From Lenzites betulinus (Eukaryota; Basidiomycota; Agaricomycetes; Polyporales; Polyporaceae), in assembly GCA_022264855.1 (NCBI GenBank), contig JABYQU010000001.1, forward strand, positions 1,240,001 to 1,304,000: a stretch of 64,000 bases of DNA, in the 5' to 3' direction. Made by a program: the position numbers and the translations under genes. This document shows, one piece after another, positions 21,412 to 31,238 of this stretch; within the stretch, counting starts at the first letter, position 1; each line of letters starts with the position of its first letter. Below the pieces are notes generated by a model. The model was given only the letters and a program-made list of their open reading frames with translations, was not told where the DNA came from and did no database searches.

Positions 21412-22445
21412 TTATATATGTATACGCTCGACCTCCTCGAGGGTCCAGTACTTCTTCATGTTCTCGCCGGAGAGATCCTGAACCTGTTCGTACCGCCAAG
21501 CATCAGCCCTGAGCCACCACGCAGCATTCGGAAACATCCGCACCTCCTGGTCCAGGTGGCTGAATAGCACCTCGCGCCAGCTGTCCAGACATGCGCGCAT
21601 CTCCTCCGGCTTGTACGTGGTCGGGTCGTCGAGATACTTGCGGATCAGCGCCGTAAGGTCGTCCAGCCCTGTCCAAGCACGCTTCTCATCAGCCGCAGTC
21701 CACGACGGGGTGGCACCCGAACATGCGCGCGCGCTACAACGCACCGTGGTGGATCGCCTCGTGCGACTTGAGGTGCACGTCGTCGTCCTTGAACATCTGC
21801 ATGCGCTTCCCGAGCACGGGGAAGATGAACCGCTCCTCGATCGTGTGATGCACGGTCAGACCTGCGCGCAGACCTCCGTAAATAGCCGTTCTGTATTCGC
21901 AAAGCTCCCGTCTGCGCGGGGTCTCAGAGCGCGCCGACCCTTGTGGGCGCTCTGAGGGCCACCGGCAGGGAAGGAGAAGGTGGAGGCCGCGGTCCGCGGA
22001 TGAGGACATACGCGCCTTTTGCGAGCTGGGCGGCCATCCTGAGGTACATCGGGAGCGACATGCCGCGCTTCGCGAAGGACCCGTCCGCGAGCTAGTAGGC
22101 GGGTATATAGATGAGCCAATGGCTTCCGAGTGGAAGCAGACTGGGAACCGACCTCGTAGACGGCGGCGACTAGGGGAAAGCCAAAATCAGTATGCTGTGC
22201 GCCACAAGCGTTGTGTCGCCGAAGTAGCGTCTGCGCCGTGTATAACTGACGTACATTCATGCTTGAAGTGGTCGTGGAAGTAGGTCATCGAGTCCGCCAG
22301 CTGTCAGCGGGCCGAATGGCGTCAGCATGCATCCTATCTTTCGTCCGCGGCCACGCTATAGTAGGTAGCGAGGCCTCGGCACCGGAGTGTGTGCCCGCCG
22401 GGCACCTACACGGTTCCATTTCGCTTCCTCGCGTGCGCTGGTCAT
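21412..22445 (-). CDS. Hemerythrin/HHE domain protein, 173 aa
   Basis: Small four-helix protein likely to bind a di-iron centre; fungal members are of unknown role (oxygen, iron or redox sensing are proposed for the family). Seven exons: 22410-22445, 22255-22300, 22153-22169, 22012-22091, 21745-21890, 21544-21668, 21412-21483; total 522 nt. Candidate iron ligands are in place: TYFHDHFKHEF, HHTIEERFIFPVL, HLKSHEAIHHG and FSHLDQEV, reproducing the H...HxxxE...H...HxxxE/D pattern. The C-terminal block SGENMKKYWTLEEVERI is typical of basidiomycete members. Exon 3 is a 17-nt microexon. The start is the ATG of MTSAREEAKWNR; a TATA-like element lies about 105 bases upstream. Confidence 0.9.
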
Positions 22446-23087
22446 CGCCGCTTGCAGTAGCTCGCGCTCGTCGTGTGGTGAGAAGCTGGCAGAGAAGGAC
22501 CGCGAAGGCAGCAGATATGCAAAACGAGCACGTCCGGGTGGGAGGCCGTGGATATTTAAGCCACGCCTGGGAATGCGATAGCGCAGCGCCGCTGCGAGTT
22601 GGGCGCGAATATTGAGTTGTGGTGGATGCCACGGTCGTGCCGACGTCGTCGTTAAAGCCACAGAACGCAAAATTCTTTGCGGCTGTACGGACGTCTGGTA
22701 TCCTCGCGGCGGCAAGTTGTTCTGGCCCGCGAGGTGCGGGGGAGAACTTTGCCACAAGCAGACAGGACCTGACAAAGATAGACGCCCGTATGACCCCCGG
22801 TGCGGATAAACCGATCCACGCAACCAGTGGGGATTTGTCCGTTTGATGACTGCACGTACGCAGCGGGTTACAACATCTTAACGATGACATATAGCTGCTA
22901 TAAATTGGTCGCACTTTGTATTTGACAATCCACCGCTACTTGAGATTGGATGGGTTCGTCTTACTCACACGCTACGAGCGCAGCTGAAACTGATTTGAGT
23001 CAAGTTACTATTGAGCGTTGTAAGACTATAGTCAGGCTCGTCAGGCTCGTCATATACCGGAGTGCCGCAAATGCCGCGATAGAACAG
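22446..23087. other. Promoter region of the hemerythrin gene and 3' region of SDHAF4
   Basis: 642 bases without a recognisable gene apart from the TATA-like element noted separately. Confidence 0.5.
22552..22559 (-). promoter_or_regulatory. TATA-like element of the hemerythrin gene
   Basis: TTAAATAT on the minus strand, about 105 bases before the ATG at 22445, the usual distance for fungal TATA boxes. Match by eye only. Confidence 0.35.
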
Positions 23088-23468
23088 CTAGAAATCCGAC
23101 ACGCGGCCTTTGAAGCTCCAGTCCCCGTCGCCCTCTCCCCACCGCCTAACGGGTTCGCGTTTTGGCCCACCCTGTTCGCCGGTGACGGGGTTGATCTCGC
23201 CCCCAAACTCCGGAGCGACAGGTGGGCGGGCGTCAGGATGCATAGTTATGTCTGCCTCCTTCTCTGAGCGGTCCGCCCGCTGCGGCACAGAAAGCGGCGC
23301 ATGCGCGCTCCGGACGAGCTCCTCGAACTCCCGCTGCTGGTCGCGGGGAAGCGGCGGGGGTGCGGGTCGGACGAGCGGGTGCCCCGAGGACATAAGCCTC
23401 GCCGACGCCGTTCTGGAGGCGAGGCGAGTGGGCGCACGGAGCGTCATGGCGAGCATGCGGCGGAACAT
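23088..23468 (-). CDS. SDH8: Succinate dehydrogenase assembly factor 4 (SDHAF4/Sdh8, DUF1674)
   Basis: Mitochondrial matrix chaperone that binds the flavinylated Sdh1 subunit and protects it until complex II is assembled. Single exon, 126 aa. Residues 1-30 (MFRRMLAMTLRAPTRLASR...) are Arg/Ser/Ala-rich with no acids, a classic presequence. The C-terminal signature is complete: FGGEINPVTGEQGGPK, then EPVRRWGEGDGDW and a terminal GRVSDF, the conserved end of the family. Length and architecture are normal. It stands alone between the hemerythrin gene and a doubtful small gene. Confidence 0.95.
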   Translation of the reverse strand: MFRRMLAMTLRAPTRLASRTASARLMSSGHPLVRPAPPPLPRDQQREFEELVRSAHAPLSVPQRADRSEKEADITMHPDARPPVAPEFGGEINPVTGEQGGPKREPVRRWGEGDGDWSFKGRVSDF

Positions 23469-24582
23469 CGTGGCTCCTCGAGCGGTTGGGATTCAAGGTC
23501 AGCGCTGTGAGAGGAATGACGATGAGCGCCAGTGATTTGACAGATAGGCTGATATGCTCTCACCGGGCAATCGGGAGACGATGAGGCTATGACACGATGA
23601 GGATTAATGTGTTTACATGCTCGGAGTGCGCGCCGAGGGGAAGTACTTACGAGTGTAGGCTCAATCTATCGGAGTGCTTGACAGACAGAATGCACAGGGT
23701 GCACTGCAAAGCCACGGACGTAGACCTCGCGACCTCCGTTGGCTTGAATCCCCAACGAATGTCGGATGGGGGGTGGCTGTCGAGCGCAGGAGGTGACTAA
23801 GATGGAGAGCGGGCGGCTGCGAGCAGGCACGGGCCACGCGAGGGCGGATGCTTGCTGGCCCGGTGCGCCGGAGCCGGAGACCGTCCCGAACGTTTTTGAG
23901 TGTCCCGCCGGCTCGGCAGTTAGTGGACGGTCCACTTCGTCGCCAACGCCTCCAGCTCTTCGAGACCGTCTCTGGGCTGCTTGCCGGCAGAAGGACGTGC
24001 GGTCTGATCATGCACGTCGTGCTGGAAACGACAGCGTGCCCAACGAGCCCGTAAGCAAGTGAGTTGAGTAATTATTGGCCAAGTGCTCCTCGAGGCGTCG
24101 CCTGCCGAGTCTGTGCTGGAGCAGCAGGGCCTGCACCACATAGCGGGCGCACTCCTTGATGATCGCGATGGTGGACGGGGAGAGGCGAGAGGGCGGTTGC
24201 TGCGCAGACTCAGTTGTCACACATTGTGTGTCCCAGCCACGGGCGGGCGCGGGGTAAGCGTCTGCAAAACATCGGAGATGGGATCGCGGGCAGAGAGGTC
24301 GCGCATAGAGTCGGGCACGCGGGAATATCCTGCGCATATATGCGGGTTCCATCGCATTTCCGCCTGGGGTCGGGCGTGAGAAAGCAGGCGGAAGGGGCTC
24401 AATTACGAAAGAGTCACAGGAGAGCTGTTGGGAAACTGATCGCGCCTCCAGCGCCCTGGCCATCGTCCTTGAATAAGAAGTCATGCCCGCCCTATGCTGC
24501 TCTCTCCGGCCCACCATCCTCTCCGCCCGACTCCGTCCAGCCCGCCGGTCTAGTCTGCTCTCGTGTCCCCTCTGCGCCCCCC
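23469..24582. other. Intergenic region with one doubtful small gene
   Basis: 1.1 kb between SDHAF4 (-) and the large Zn2Cys6 regulator (+). The part 23470-23900 has nothing recognisable; 23920-24306 may hold a small minus-strand gene, listed separately; 24310-24582 is the leader of the regulator. Confidence 0.45.
23920..24306 (-). CDS. Possible small protein, about 76 aa, unknown
   Basis: Tentative three-exon model: 24241-24306, 24137-24199, 24021 down to 23920 (231 nt, in frame). It reads MRDLSARDPISDVLQTLTP..., then PPSRLSPSTIAIIKECARYV, and ends GLEELEALATKWTVH. Codon third positions are GC-rich and acceptors are good (CTGCGCAG, GTTTCCAG), but both donors (GTGGCT, GTGCAG) are weak. I do not recognise the family. 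A resemblance of the SPSTIAIIK piece to the start of flavohaemoglobins does not continue. It could equally be chance. Confidence 0.3.
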
Positions 24583-27500
24583 ATGGACGGCGGCGCTCTC
24601 CTCGGATGGGCTCCTGGCCAACCTACCGCCGTCATCGACCTCGGCGAAGAGTTCGCGCCTGATCCGCCCAGTGCTTCCTCTGCTGCCTTGCAGTTCTCCG
24701 CCGCCTACTATGCCATCGACTCTTCCGCAGACCGCAGCGGCTCCAAGAAACGCAAGGTCGAGCGCGCCTGTGACTTCTGCCGTCGGAGAAAGGCGCGCTG
24801 CGACGGTCCCAGAATGCCGGATAACGTCTGCAGCAACTGCATCACCAATACCAGAACATGCACATACCTGTACGTCTCTCGCGCCCTTACCTTTGTCTTC
24901 CGCACACCAACCGCGCATCGTGGCGCCACCAGGGAGGGATCAAAGCCTCGAGGTCCACCGAAGGCGTAAGCGTAGCCCCTCAGTCTGCACGTACGCCTCC
25001 AGGGCTCACAACGCCGCGCAGGTATGTCGTGGGACTCGAGGACCGGGTCGAGAAAATGGAAGCCCTCCTCAAGAGGGTAAGTGTTTCATTGTCAATTTGT
25101 CTCTGCCTTTCAATGCAATCCGCGGGTGCTATGTATGGCGCACAGCTGACGGGTTCTTTAGCTACGTCCAGAGGCCGACCTTACCGCCGAGCTAGGCCCT
25201 CCCATCGTCCGCGATTCATGGAAAACAGACTCAGCCCAACTCCTATCTTCCTCAGACAAGGCAAGATCCGACTCGCCGCAAGCTTTGGAAGGTTTGTCCC
25301 CTTCCCATACCACTCGGTTCTCGGCGTTTCTTACGGTCCCGCTCTCGCATCGTGCCTCGTGCTCGACTACTTCCTCCGCCACAGGTAGGGATGACCCAAG
25401 ACCTCGTCCCATTGCCGGCCGGAAGGTCTCCAGGAGTGGCAAGTCGCGACAGCCCTCTGGGCAGGAACCGTCCTCGAACTCGGAGGAGTCGTCTTCCTCG
25501 TCCCTATCTGATTCTTCTGACACCGACGAAGCTGGCGAGCTGAGCATCGTGCGAGGAATGAAGCGACTGACGCTCCGTGGGCTCGAACCCACCGAGGCAT
25601 CGCCGGACAGATATGGAAACGACAACCAGTGGCGGTTTCATGGGAAAAGCAGCTCATTCAAGCTCATCTCAACCACGCGAGATCTCAGGCAGAAACACAT
25701 TGTTGAGAACGGCAGCACCAGCGACGCGCGTCAGTCATACTCTCCTGATAGCATACAGCTACCGAACTCGTTGGATGTTAGCGTCAAACGGGCGGAGTTC
25801 TGGCAGGTTACCCCGGTGCGTCATCTTTGCCTCGACCCGTGGGCCCAGCCTCATATTTTACCTTCCAGTGGGAGAAAGCATATGAACATGCGGATGACCC
25901 CACCGTCCTGCCTGACTTCCTCTTGCCCGCATTCCCTCCCCCAGATCTGTCCGAGACGCTTATTCAATACTATTTCCAGTACAACAACAACACGTTCCCG
26001 GCAAGTCTGTCACAGCGTCCGTTGACGGAGCTGCCTGCTGACCGCCTTCCGTTTCTCAGCTCCTCCACCGTCCGACATTTGAGCGGCAGTGGCGTGACCG
26101 ACTGTATACCCGCAACGTGTGGTTCGCGTGCGTCTGCATGGCCATTTTCGGCGTCGCTAGTCGCTGGAGCTCGGACCCGCGCGTGTTGCCAGACGAGGTC
26201 GCAGACAAGGTGGGGGCCCCCGGCGAGGACGATGGTATCTGGACCCTCGCGGGATGGAAATACATCGCGATTGGAACGAGTGAGCGGCATGTTCCATCCC
26301 GCTTAACAATCGCTAATCCAATCCGTGCGCCATCTCCCACCGCGCCCGTTTAGAATTGCATGAAGCGCGACGCAGCGTGTTGCTGCCCCCGGAGCTGTTC
26401 GAGATTCAGAGCTTTGCCGTAAGCCGGCCACGCGCCCTCTCTCCCAGCTTCCCCCATCGCGTGTGTTCTGACGTGTCCCTAACCGAATACGTGCGCGTGT
26501 TCACACACACCGACACACCCCCGCTTGCTGTCCTCGTGATACGTCTTCGGTTACACAGCTCATTGGCGCATATTTCCGCGGCACCGTCGCCCAGCAGGGC
26601 TCGTGGTTCTACCTCAGCGTCGGTGTCCTCAAAGCGCAGGATGTGGGCGCGCACCGGCGGAAGATTTACGGCCGGACGCCCACGATCGAGGAGGAGCTGT
26701 GGAAACGAGCGTACTGGCACCTCGTCGCGTTTGACCGTATCGGCAGCATGCTGATCGGGCGCGAGTGCTGCACGCGAGAAGAAGAGTGAGTCGGACGCGT
26801 CCCCCGTCTATTTGGAAGGTCCCGTGCTGATTTCTGCGGGTTTCCGACTAGTCTTGATCTGGAATTACCGTTGGAGGTGGATGACGAGTACTGGGAAAAC
26901 GACAATCCGGCGCTGGCGTTCCGGCAACCGGAGGGAAAGCCGTCTATCGTGACCGCGTTCGTGCACTGGATCAAACTCAGCCACATCGTTGCGTTCACGC
27001 TCAAGACCCTGGTGAGTTTTGTCTACCGCTCGTACGTACGCGCAGGGTTGAAAATAAGTATTCAGTACAGCAACAACAAGCCGGACTCACAAGTGGGCGC
27101 GACAGCGCCCAAGGCGGAGGTCGTGCAGCAGCTGAACGAGGCACTTTCCAAATGGCTAGACGAGATTCCACCACATCGTGAGTTGCACCCCTTCCTCTTC
27201 GCTCCGACATCCTAACCGTAGCGCAGTCCAATGGCGACCAGGCATGGAGGACCGCGCTTTCGCCAGTCAGGCCGCCACGCTCTATACCACATACCAGATG
27301 GTGCAGATCCTCATCTACCGCCCCTTCATCCGCATCCCGCGCGGGATACACATGGCGCACCCCATACCGCCGCGGCGACAGGCTTTCTCGCAAAAGTCAC
27401 TGGCTATATGCTTGAGTTCAGCGCGTGCGGCGTCGTACATCCTCGATGTGCAGATCAGCCGAGGCATGCTGAACATTACGAACATCATCCACGTCTCTTA

Positions 27501-28806
27501 CGTCTGCGCTGGGGTACTGCTCATGCATCTATGGGACCTTATCCGCCAATACGGCGTGCAACGCCATATGTCCCCACCCGACGCGCGCGCACAGATGTCA
27601 CAGGAGATTTCGTCAATCATGGGCGAGATTGGGGACTGGATAGCACGCCTGGAGGACGTCAGCGCGAAGTGGGAGCTCGCACGCGAGATGCTGTGAGTAT
27701 CGCGATCGCTATTTCGAGGAAGGCGTGCTGATGCTGACTGCTCGTGCAGGGATGAGCTGAAGGACGCGCTCCCGGACAGCCCGACGGAAGACGGGCCCCC
27801 ATCAGGTCTCCTGCCTACCGACGCGGAAGCGTACATCCCTGCATACCAGTCTATATCCATATCGCGCTCGCCGCACGACCCCTCCCCTGGATACCCGCAG
27901 CAGATTTCGCCGCTCACCCCACCCGACCACTACACCATGGCGGAGCCCTCGCTCGCGCAGCCGGCGCCGCGCGCCCCGGTGCAGCACTTCGCAGACCCGT
28001 CCATGCCGATGCAGCTGTCCTTCGACAGTGCCAGCGGCCTCCCGCAGCTGTGGGACATGGACGGCGCGCCCGCGTCGCCCCCGCCCCTCTCGAACTTCAA
28101 CATGTACATGCAGCAGCCCCCGCCTCCACAGCAGCAGTTCGCGCCCGCCCCGGTGCACAAGCCCCCAGCCCCGATGCCGGTATACAATCACCCCCATCCC
28201 GCCGCCCAACACCCACAACACCAACAACAACACCCCGCACCCCACCACCTCCAGCACCCCAATTTTGGCATTCCCCCACACAGCGGCGGCGCGCAACACG
28301 CCGCTCACCGCAACTCGTTCCACGACGCCCGCCCGCCCCACCTCTCGCGCCTGAGCCACTCCGGCTACGGCGAGCCCTTCCACGCGCTTCCCGCCCCGCA
28401 CGCATACGGCCCCGGACCCGGACCCAGCTCCGCCCCATCGCACCAACCACATCCACAACATCCACAACAACACCCGCACCCACATCCACACCCGCACCAA
28501 CAGCAGCAGCAACAGCACCTCCCGCCAGAGTATCCGCCAGTGTACCTCAAGCAGGAGGAGCTCCCGCTGGACGAGCGCGAGTGCCTGCGGCTGCGGCTGC
28601 TCGAGGACGCGCACCGGCAGCGGCAGCAGCTAGCGGCGATCCAGCGGCACCCGGGCCCGTTTGGCGGGCCGGCGAGCGCGATGCGGCATCCGCCGGAGCA
28701 GTGGGTGAATGGCGCGAATCGGTATGTGGTTTCCTCCTCTTGACCTTGATGGTGTGTGGTTGGGTATGGTGTGGGTGCTGACTTGTGGATGCGTAGGTGG
28801 TCGTGA
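24583..28806 (+). CDS. Zn2Cys6 transcription factor with fungal-specific domain, 1130 aa
   Basis: Nuclear DNA-binding regulator. Thirteen exons from 24583-24869 to 28797-28806 sum to 3393 nt. The binuclear zinc cluster is CDFCRRRKARCDG...CSNCITNTRTC near residues 65-95. It is followed by a short linker, a dimerisation coiled coil (VVGLEDRVEKMEALLKR), a Ser-rich region, and the fungal-trans domain from about residue 380 (TFPLLHRPTFERQW, then WKYIAIG, GRTPTIEEELWKRAYWHLV, and FDRIGSMLIGR). The C-terminal third is Pro/His/Gln-rich low complexity, typical of activation regions. One intron (26001-26059) has a GC donor, and the last coding exon adds only Trp-Ser-stop. The overall layout resembles large basidiomycete carbon/lipid-metabolism regulators (XlnR/Ctf1-like), but target genes cannot be inferred. 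Confidence 0.9.
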
Positions 28807-29454
28807 TCGTCGCTGGTGGGTAGAGTGGATGGTGAGCGTCCCGGGGATCCCGACCGCACGGGTGGGTGGGTGACCCGACCGCCGTCTTGACTCTCAGATC
28901 TGTCTCTCCACGCTTCAGAGCTACAGACTTTGCCCGTTCTCGTCTCTTGTACAGCTGTATCCATACTAGGTTATGTTCGCGCACCGCGACGACCCGCCAA
29001 ACCCCGCCGCCGGGGACCCGTCGCGGAGTCCTGTCCCCGCACACGTCCACGTCCCTGCTTTCTTGTTGTCGATCGATAGTACATGCCCCGCTGTAATGAC
29101 CATGCCGGACCCGTTTGTATATCTAGCCAGTCGCGAACTCCGAGTGTGTGTCGACCGCTTGCTGAGGCCTGAGGGGTATGTCTGCATGGTGTATGTGTTA
29201 AACATCTTTCTCTCTTTATCTTTTCACGAGGACGGGATGCGTGAGAGTCTACCCTACCGCGACGCTAGTTTCAGTGCTTTGCAATACCACTACTCGTGAT
29301 TTGACATGAGCATGCACTCGACATACAGTTGCCTGCAGATATCATGCCTCGGGACTGGATGATGTTCTTGACACCATTCTTAACAAGCCAAACGTATGGA
29401 TACACTGACAATACATCAAGGGTGCGCTATGATACACATGGACCGCGTGCAACC
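28807..29454. other. Convergent 3' intergenic region
   Basis: 648 bases between converging genes (the Zn2Cys6 regulator and an F-box-like gene). No gene seen. Confidence 0.5.
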
Positions 29455-30420
29455 TCACTTCGCAGCGACAAGCCTCCTCTGCACGGCCGCGTCCGCCTCG
29501 TCCCACACGCCCCGCCCGCCCCGCACGGAGTCCTCCCACTGGCGCGCGGCCGACGACGGCGCGAGCTCTGCCACGACGCGCAGCGCAGGTCCAGCAGCAG
29601 CCTCCGCCGCCGCGTTGAGCGCCTTGACCGTCTCCGCCGCGAACGCTGCGTCTTTCTTCGCGCCGACGACCTGGATGAGCACGAGCTGCAGCGCCGGCAG
29701 ACATGCGCCCCCGTCCCCGCGCGCCAACAATGACGAGGACAACAACGACGGCAGTGGTGGTGGGAACAGGCGCGCGAGGTGCGGGATGATGGCGGTGGGC
29801 GGCGTCGAGCCCGACGGCCTATACACGATCGCGAGGTGCGAGAGCGCAGGCAACGCTTTGAGGCGCGCCCAGCCCGCCTCGCCCGCCGGCGTGTTCGCGA
29901 ACGCGAACGGCGCCCCGGGGCGGCTGCTGTCGAACGCGGCAAGGTGGATGCGGAGGTGGGTGACAGCGGGCCCGACGAGCGCGGCGTCCCAGCCGTCGCG
30001 GCACGCGGCGCCAAGGAGGTGTTGTTCGCGCAGGGTGTGCGCGCGCGGCGGGGCGTCGGGGCCGCGCACCTGGATGTACGCGGGGAGCGAGAAGCCGCAG
30101 GCGAGGCTCTGCACGCCGGCGCACGCGGCGAGGACGCGGTCGATGCTCTGCATGGGCCCGATGGTGAATATGCCGAGGTTGCGCACGCGGGTGCGCGCGA
30201 ACGACGCGGGCTTGCTCGTGATGGCGGCGACGAACGCCTTGAGGGCGCGTGCGGTGGAGAGCACGACGGTGTCGTACAGGATCGGGTCTGTCCACTGCTT
30301 CACGGCGGAGGAGACGAGGGTGAGGGTGCGCGCGGTGGCGCGGTCGTCGCGGGCGGCGTGCTCGAAGACGTCGCGGACGAGTTCGACGGGGAGGTTTGAG
30401 AAGACGAACGGGGCGGCCAT
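29455..30420 (-). CDS. F-box-like protein, 321 aa, intronless
   Basis: Probable F-box protein typical of Agaricomycetes. The N-terminus FSNLPVELVRDVFEHAAR followed by RTLTLVSSAVKQWTDPILY matches the common fungal F-box form (LPxEL, then L..VS..W..P.LY). The remainder is Ala/Leu-rich with no named domain; VRNLGIFTIGPM and VTHLRIHLAAF suggest LRR-like strands. Single exon, first ATG used. GC content is very high, so open frames also occur on the other strand over the same bases; this frame is preferred because of the motif. Confidence 0.75.
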   Translation of the reverse strand: MAAPFVFSNLPVELVRDVFEHAARDDRATARTLTLVSSAVKQWTDPILYDTVVLSTARALKAFVAAITSKPASFARTRVRNLGIFTIGPMQSIDRVLAACAGVQSLACGFSLPAYIQVRGPDAPPRAHTLREQHLLGAACRDGWDAALVGPAVTHLRIHLAAFDSSRPGAPFAFANTPAGEAGWARLKALPALSHLAIVYRPSGSTPPTAIIPHLARLFPPPLPSLLSSSLLARGDGGACLPALQLVLIQVVGAKKDAAFAAETVKALNAAAEAAAGPALRVVAELAPSSAARQWEDSVRGGRGVWDEADAAVQRRLVAAK

Positions 30421-31238
30421 GGTGCGCGATTAGAGCAGAGCTGGCACGTTACTTCGAGAGATATGTTGCGGGTATATGTGCGGCAGACTCTGGGGTATCT
30501 GGGCGAGCACGGTGCGCGGGTGGCGGGGTGGGTAGTAGAAGGAGACAGAGAAAGCTGGGTGGGAGGACTTATATGCATCGTGGCGGCCGGTCGACGTTTT
30601 GCGCGAGGATGAGTGGCAACGGGCGGTGGAGCGCGTACGCAGATTTGGGGTGCTCGGCAAGAACAGAGGAAGCGTTGTGGCATCACCTCGCCGATAAGTT
30701 CGAAGAAAACCTTGTCCAAGTGCGCCCGGCCTGCCCTCAGCGTCCGCCCCGCCGGCCTCGCTGTGCGAGTTCAGGGCTCGCGCGACGCAGGCACGCCGCA
30801 GACAGCGACGAGGGCGTGCGAGACGACGCCGAGCGAGAAAAAGCCGGCGTCGAGGGCGCAATCACCGACGAGCGGGCCACCGTCGATGACGTCGTGCGCC
30901 GCTGAGTCAGCATCCCGCCCTGCAGATCTGCTCAAGATTCGACACGCTCGGCCGGATGCGGCAATTGACCACGAACACATCGCGCGCGCGATCACTCCCC
31001 CCATTCCGCGCCCGCGCTCGGCCGTCAACGCGGCGTGTGGGCGTGTGTGCGCAGTCCAGGGCACGCTGTTCCATTCTTACATGCTTTGCGTTTGCAGCTG
31101 CGCCGCCGCTCCGCTGGTACGCTACACGAATATCGATACATGCGCACATGTCCGCGACATCCCTCCGCCCAACATCCTCCGCCCCCTGATCGTCCGTCCA
31201 TATCCCGCCCGTCTTCGCCTTCTCCCTCCACGCCCCCG
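30421..31238. other. Intergenic, no gene accepted
   Basis: 818 bases of GC-rich DNA: promoter of the F-box-like gene and 3' region of the GLTSCR1 gene, both minus strand. Open frames on both strands are long because of base composition, but none shows a motif or matching splice sites. Confidence 0.45.

Noticed and set aside
24137..24199. Flavohaemoglobin-like start (LSPSTIAIIKECA)
   Set aside because: Similarity ends after about a dozen residues; no haem-pocket residues follow.
25576..25593. tRNA-like T-arm (GTGGGTTCGAGCCCAC on the minus strand)
   Set aside because: The loop is one base short, no A box or other arms are found, and it lies inside the coding exon of the large regulator.
28190..28520. 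Low-complexity CA/CCA-rich stretch as a satellite repeat
   Set aside because: It is in frame within the C-terminal Pro/His/Gln-rich region of the regulator and is best explained as coding.
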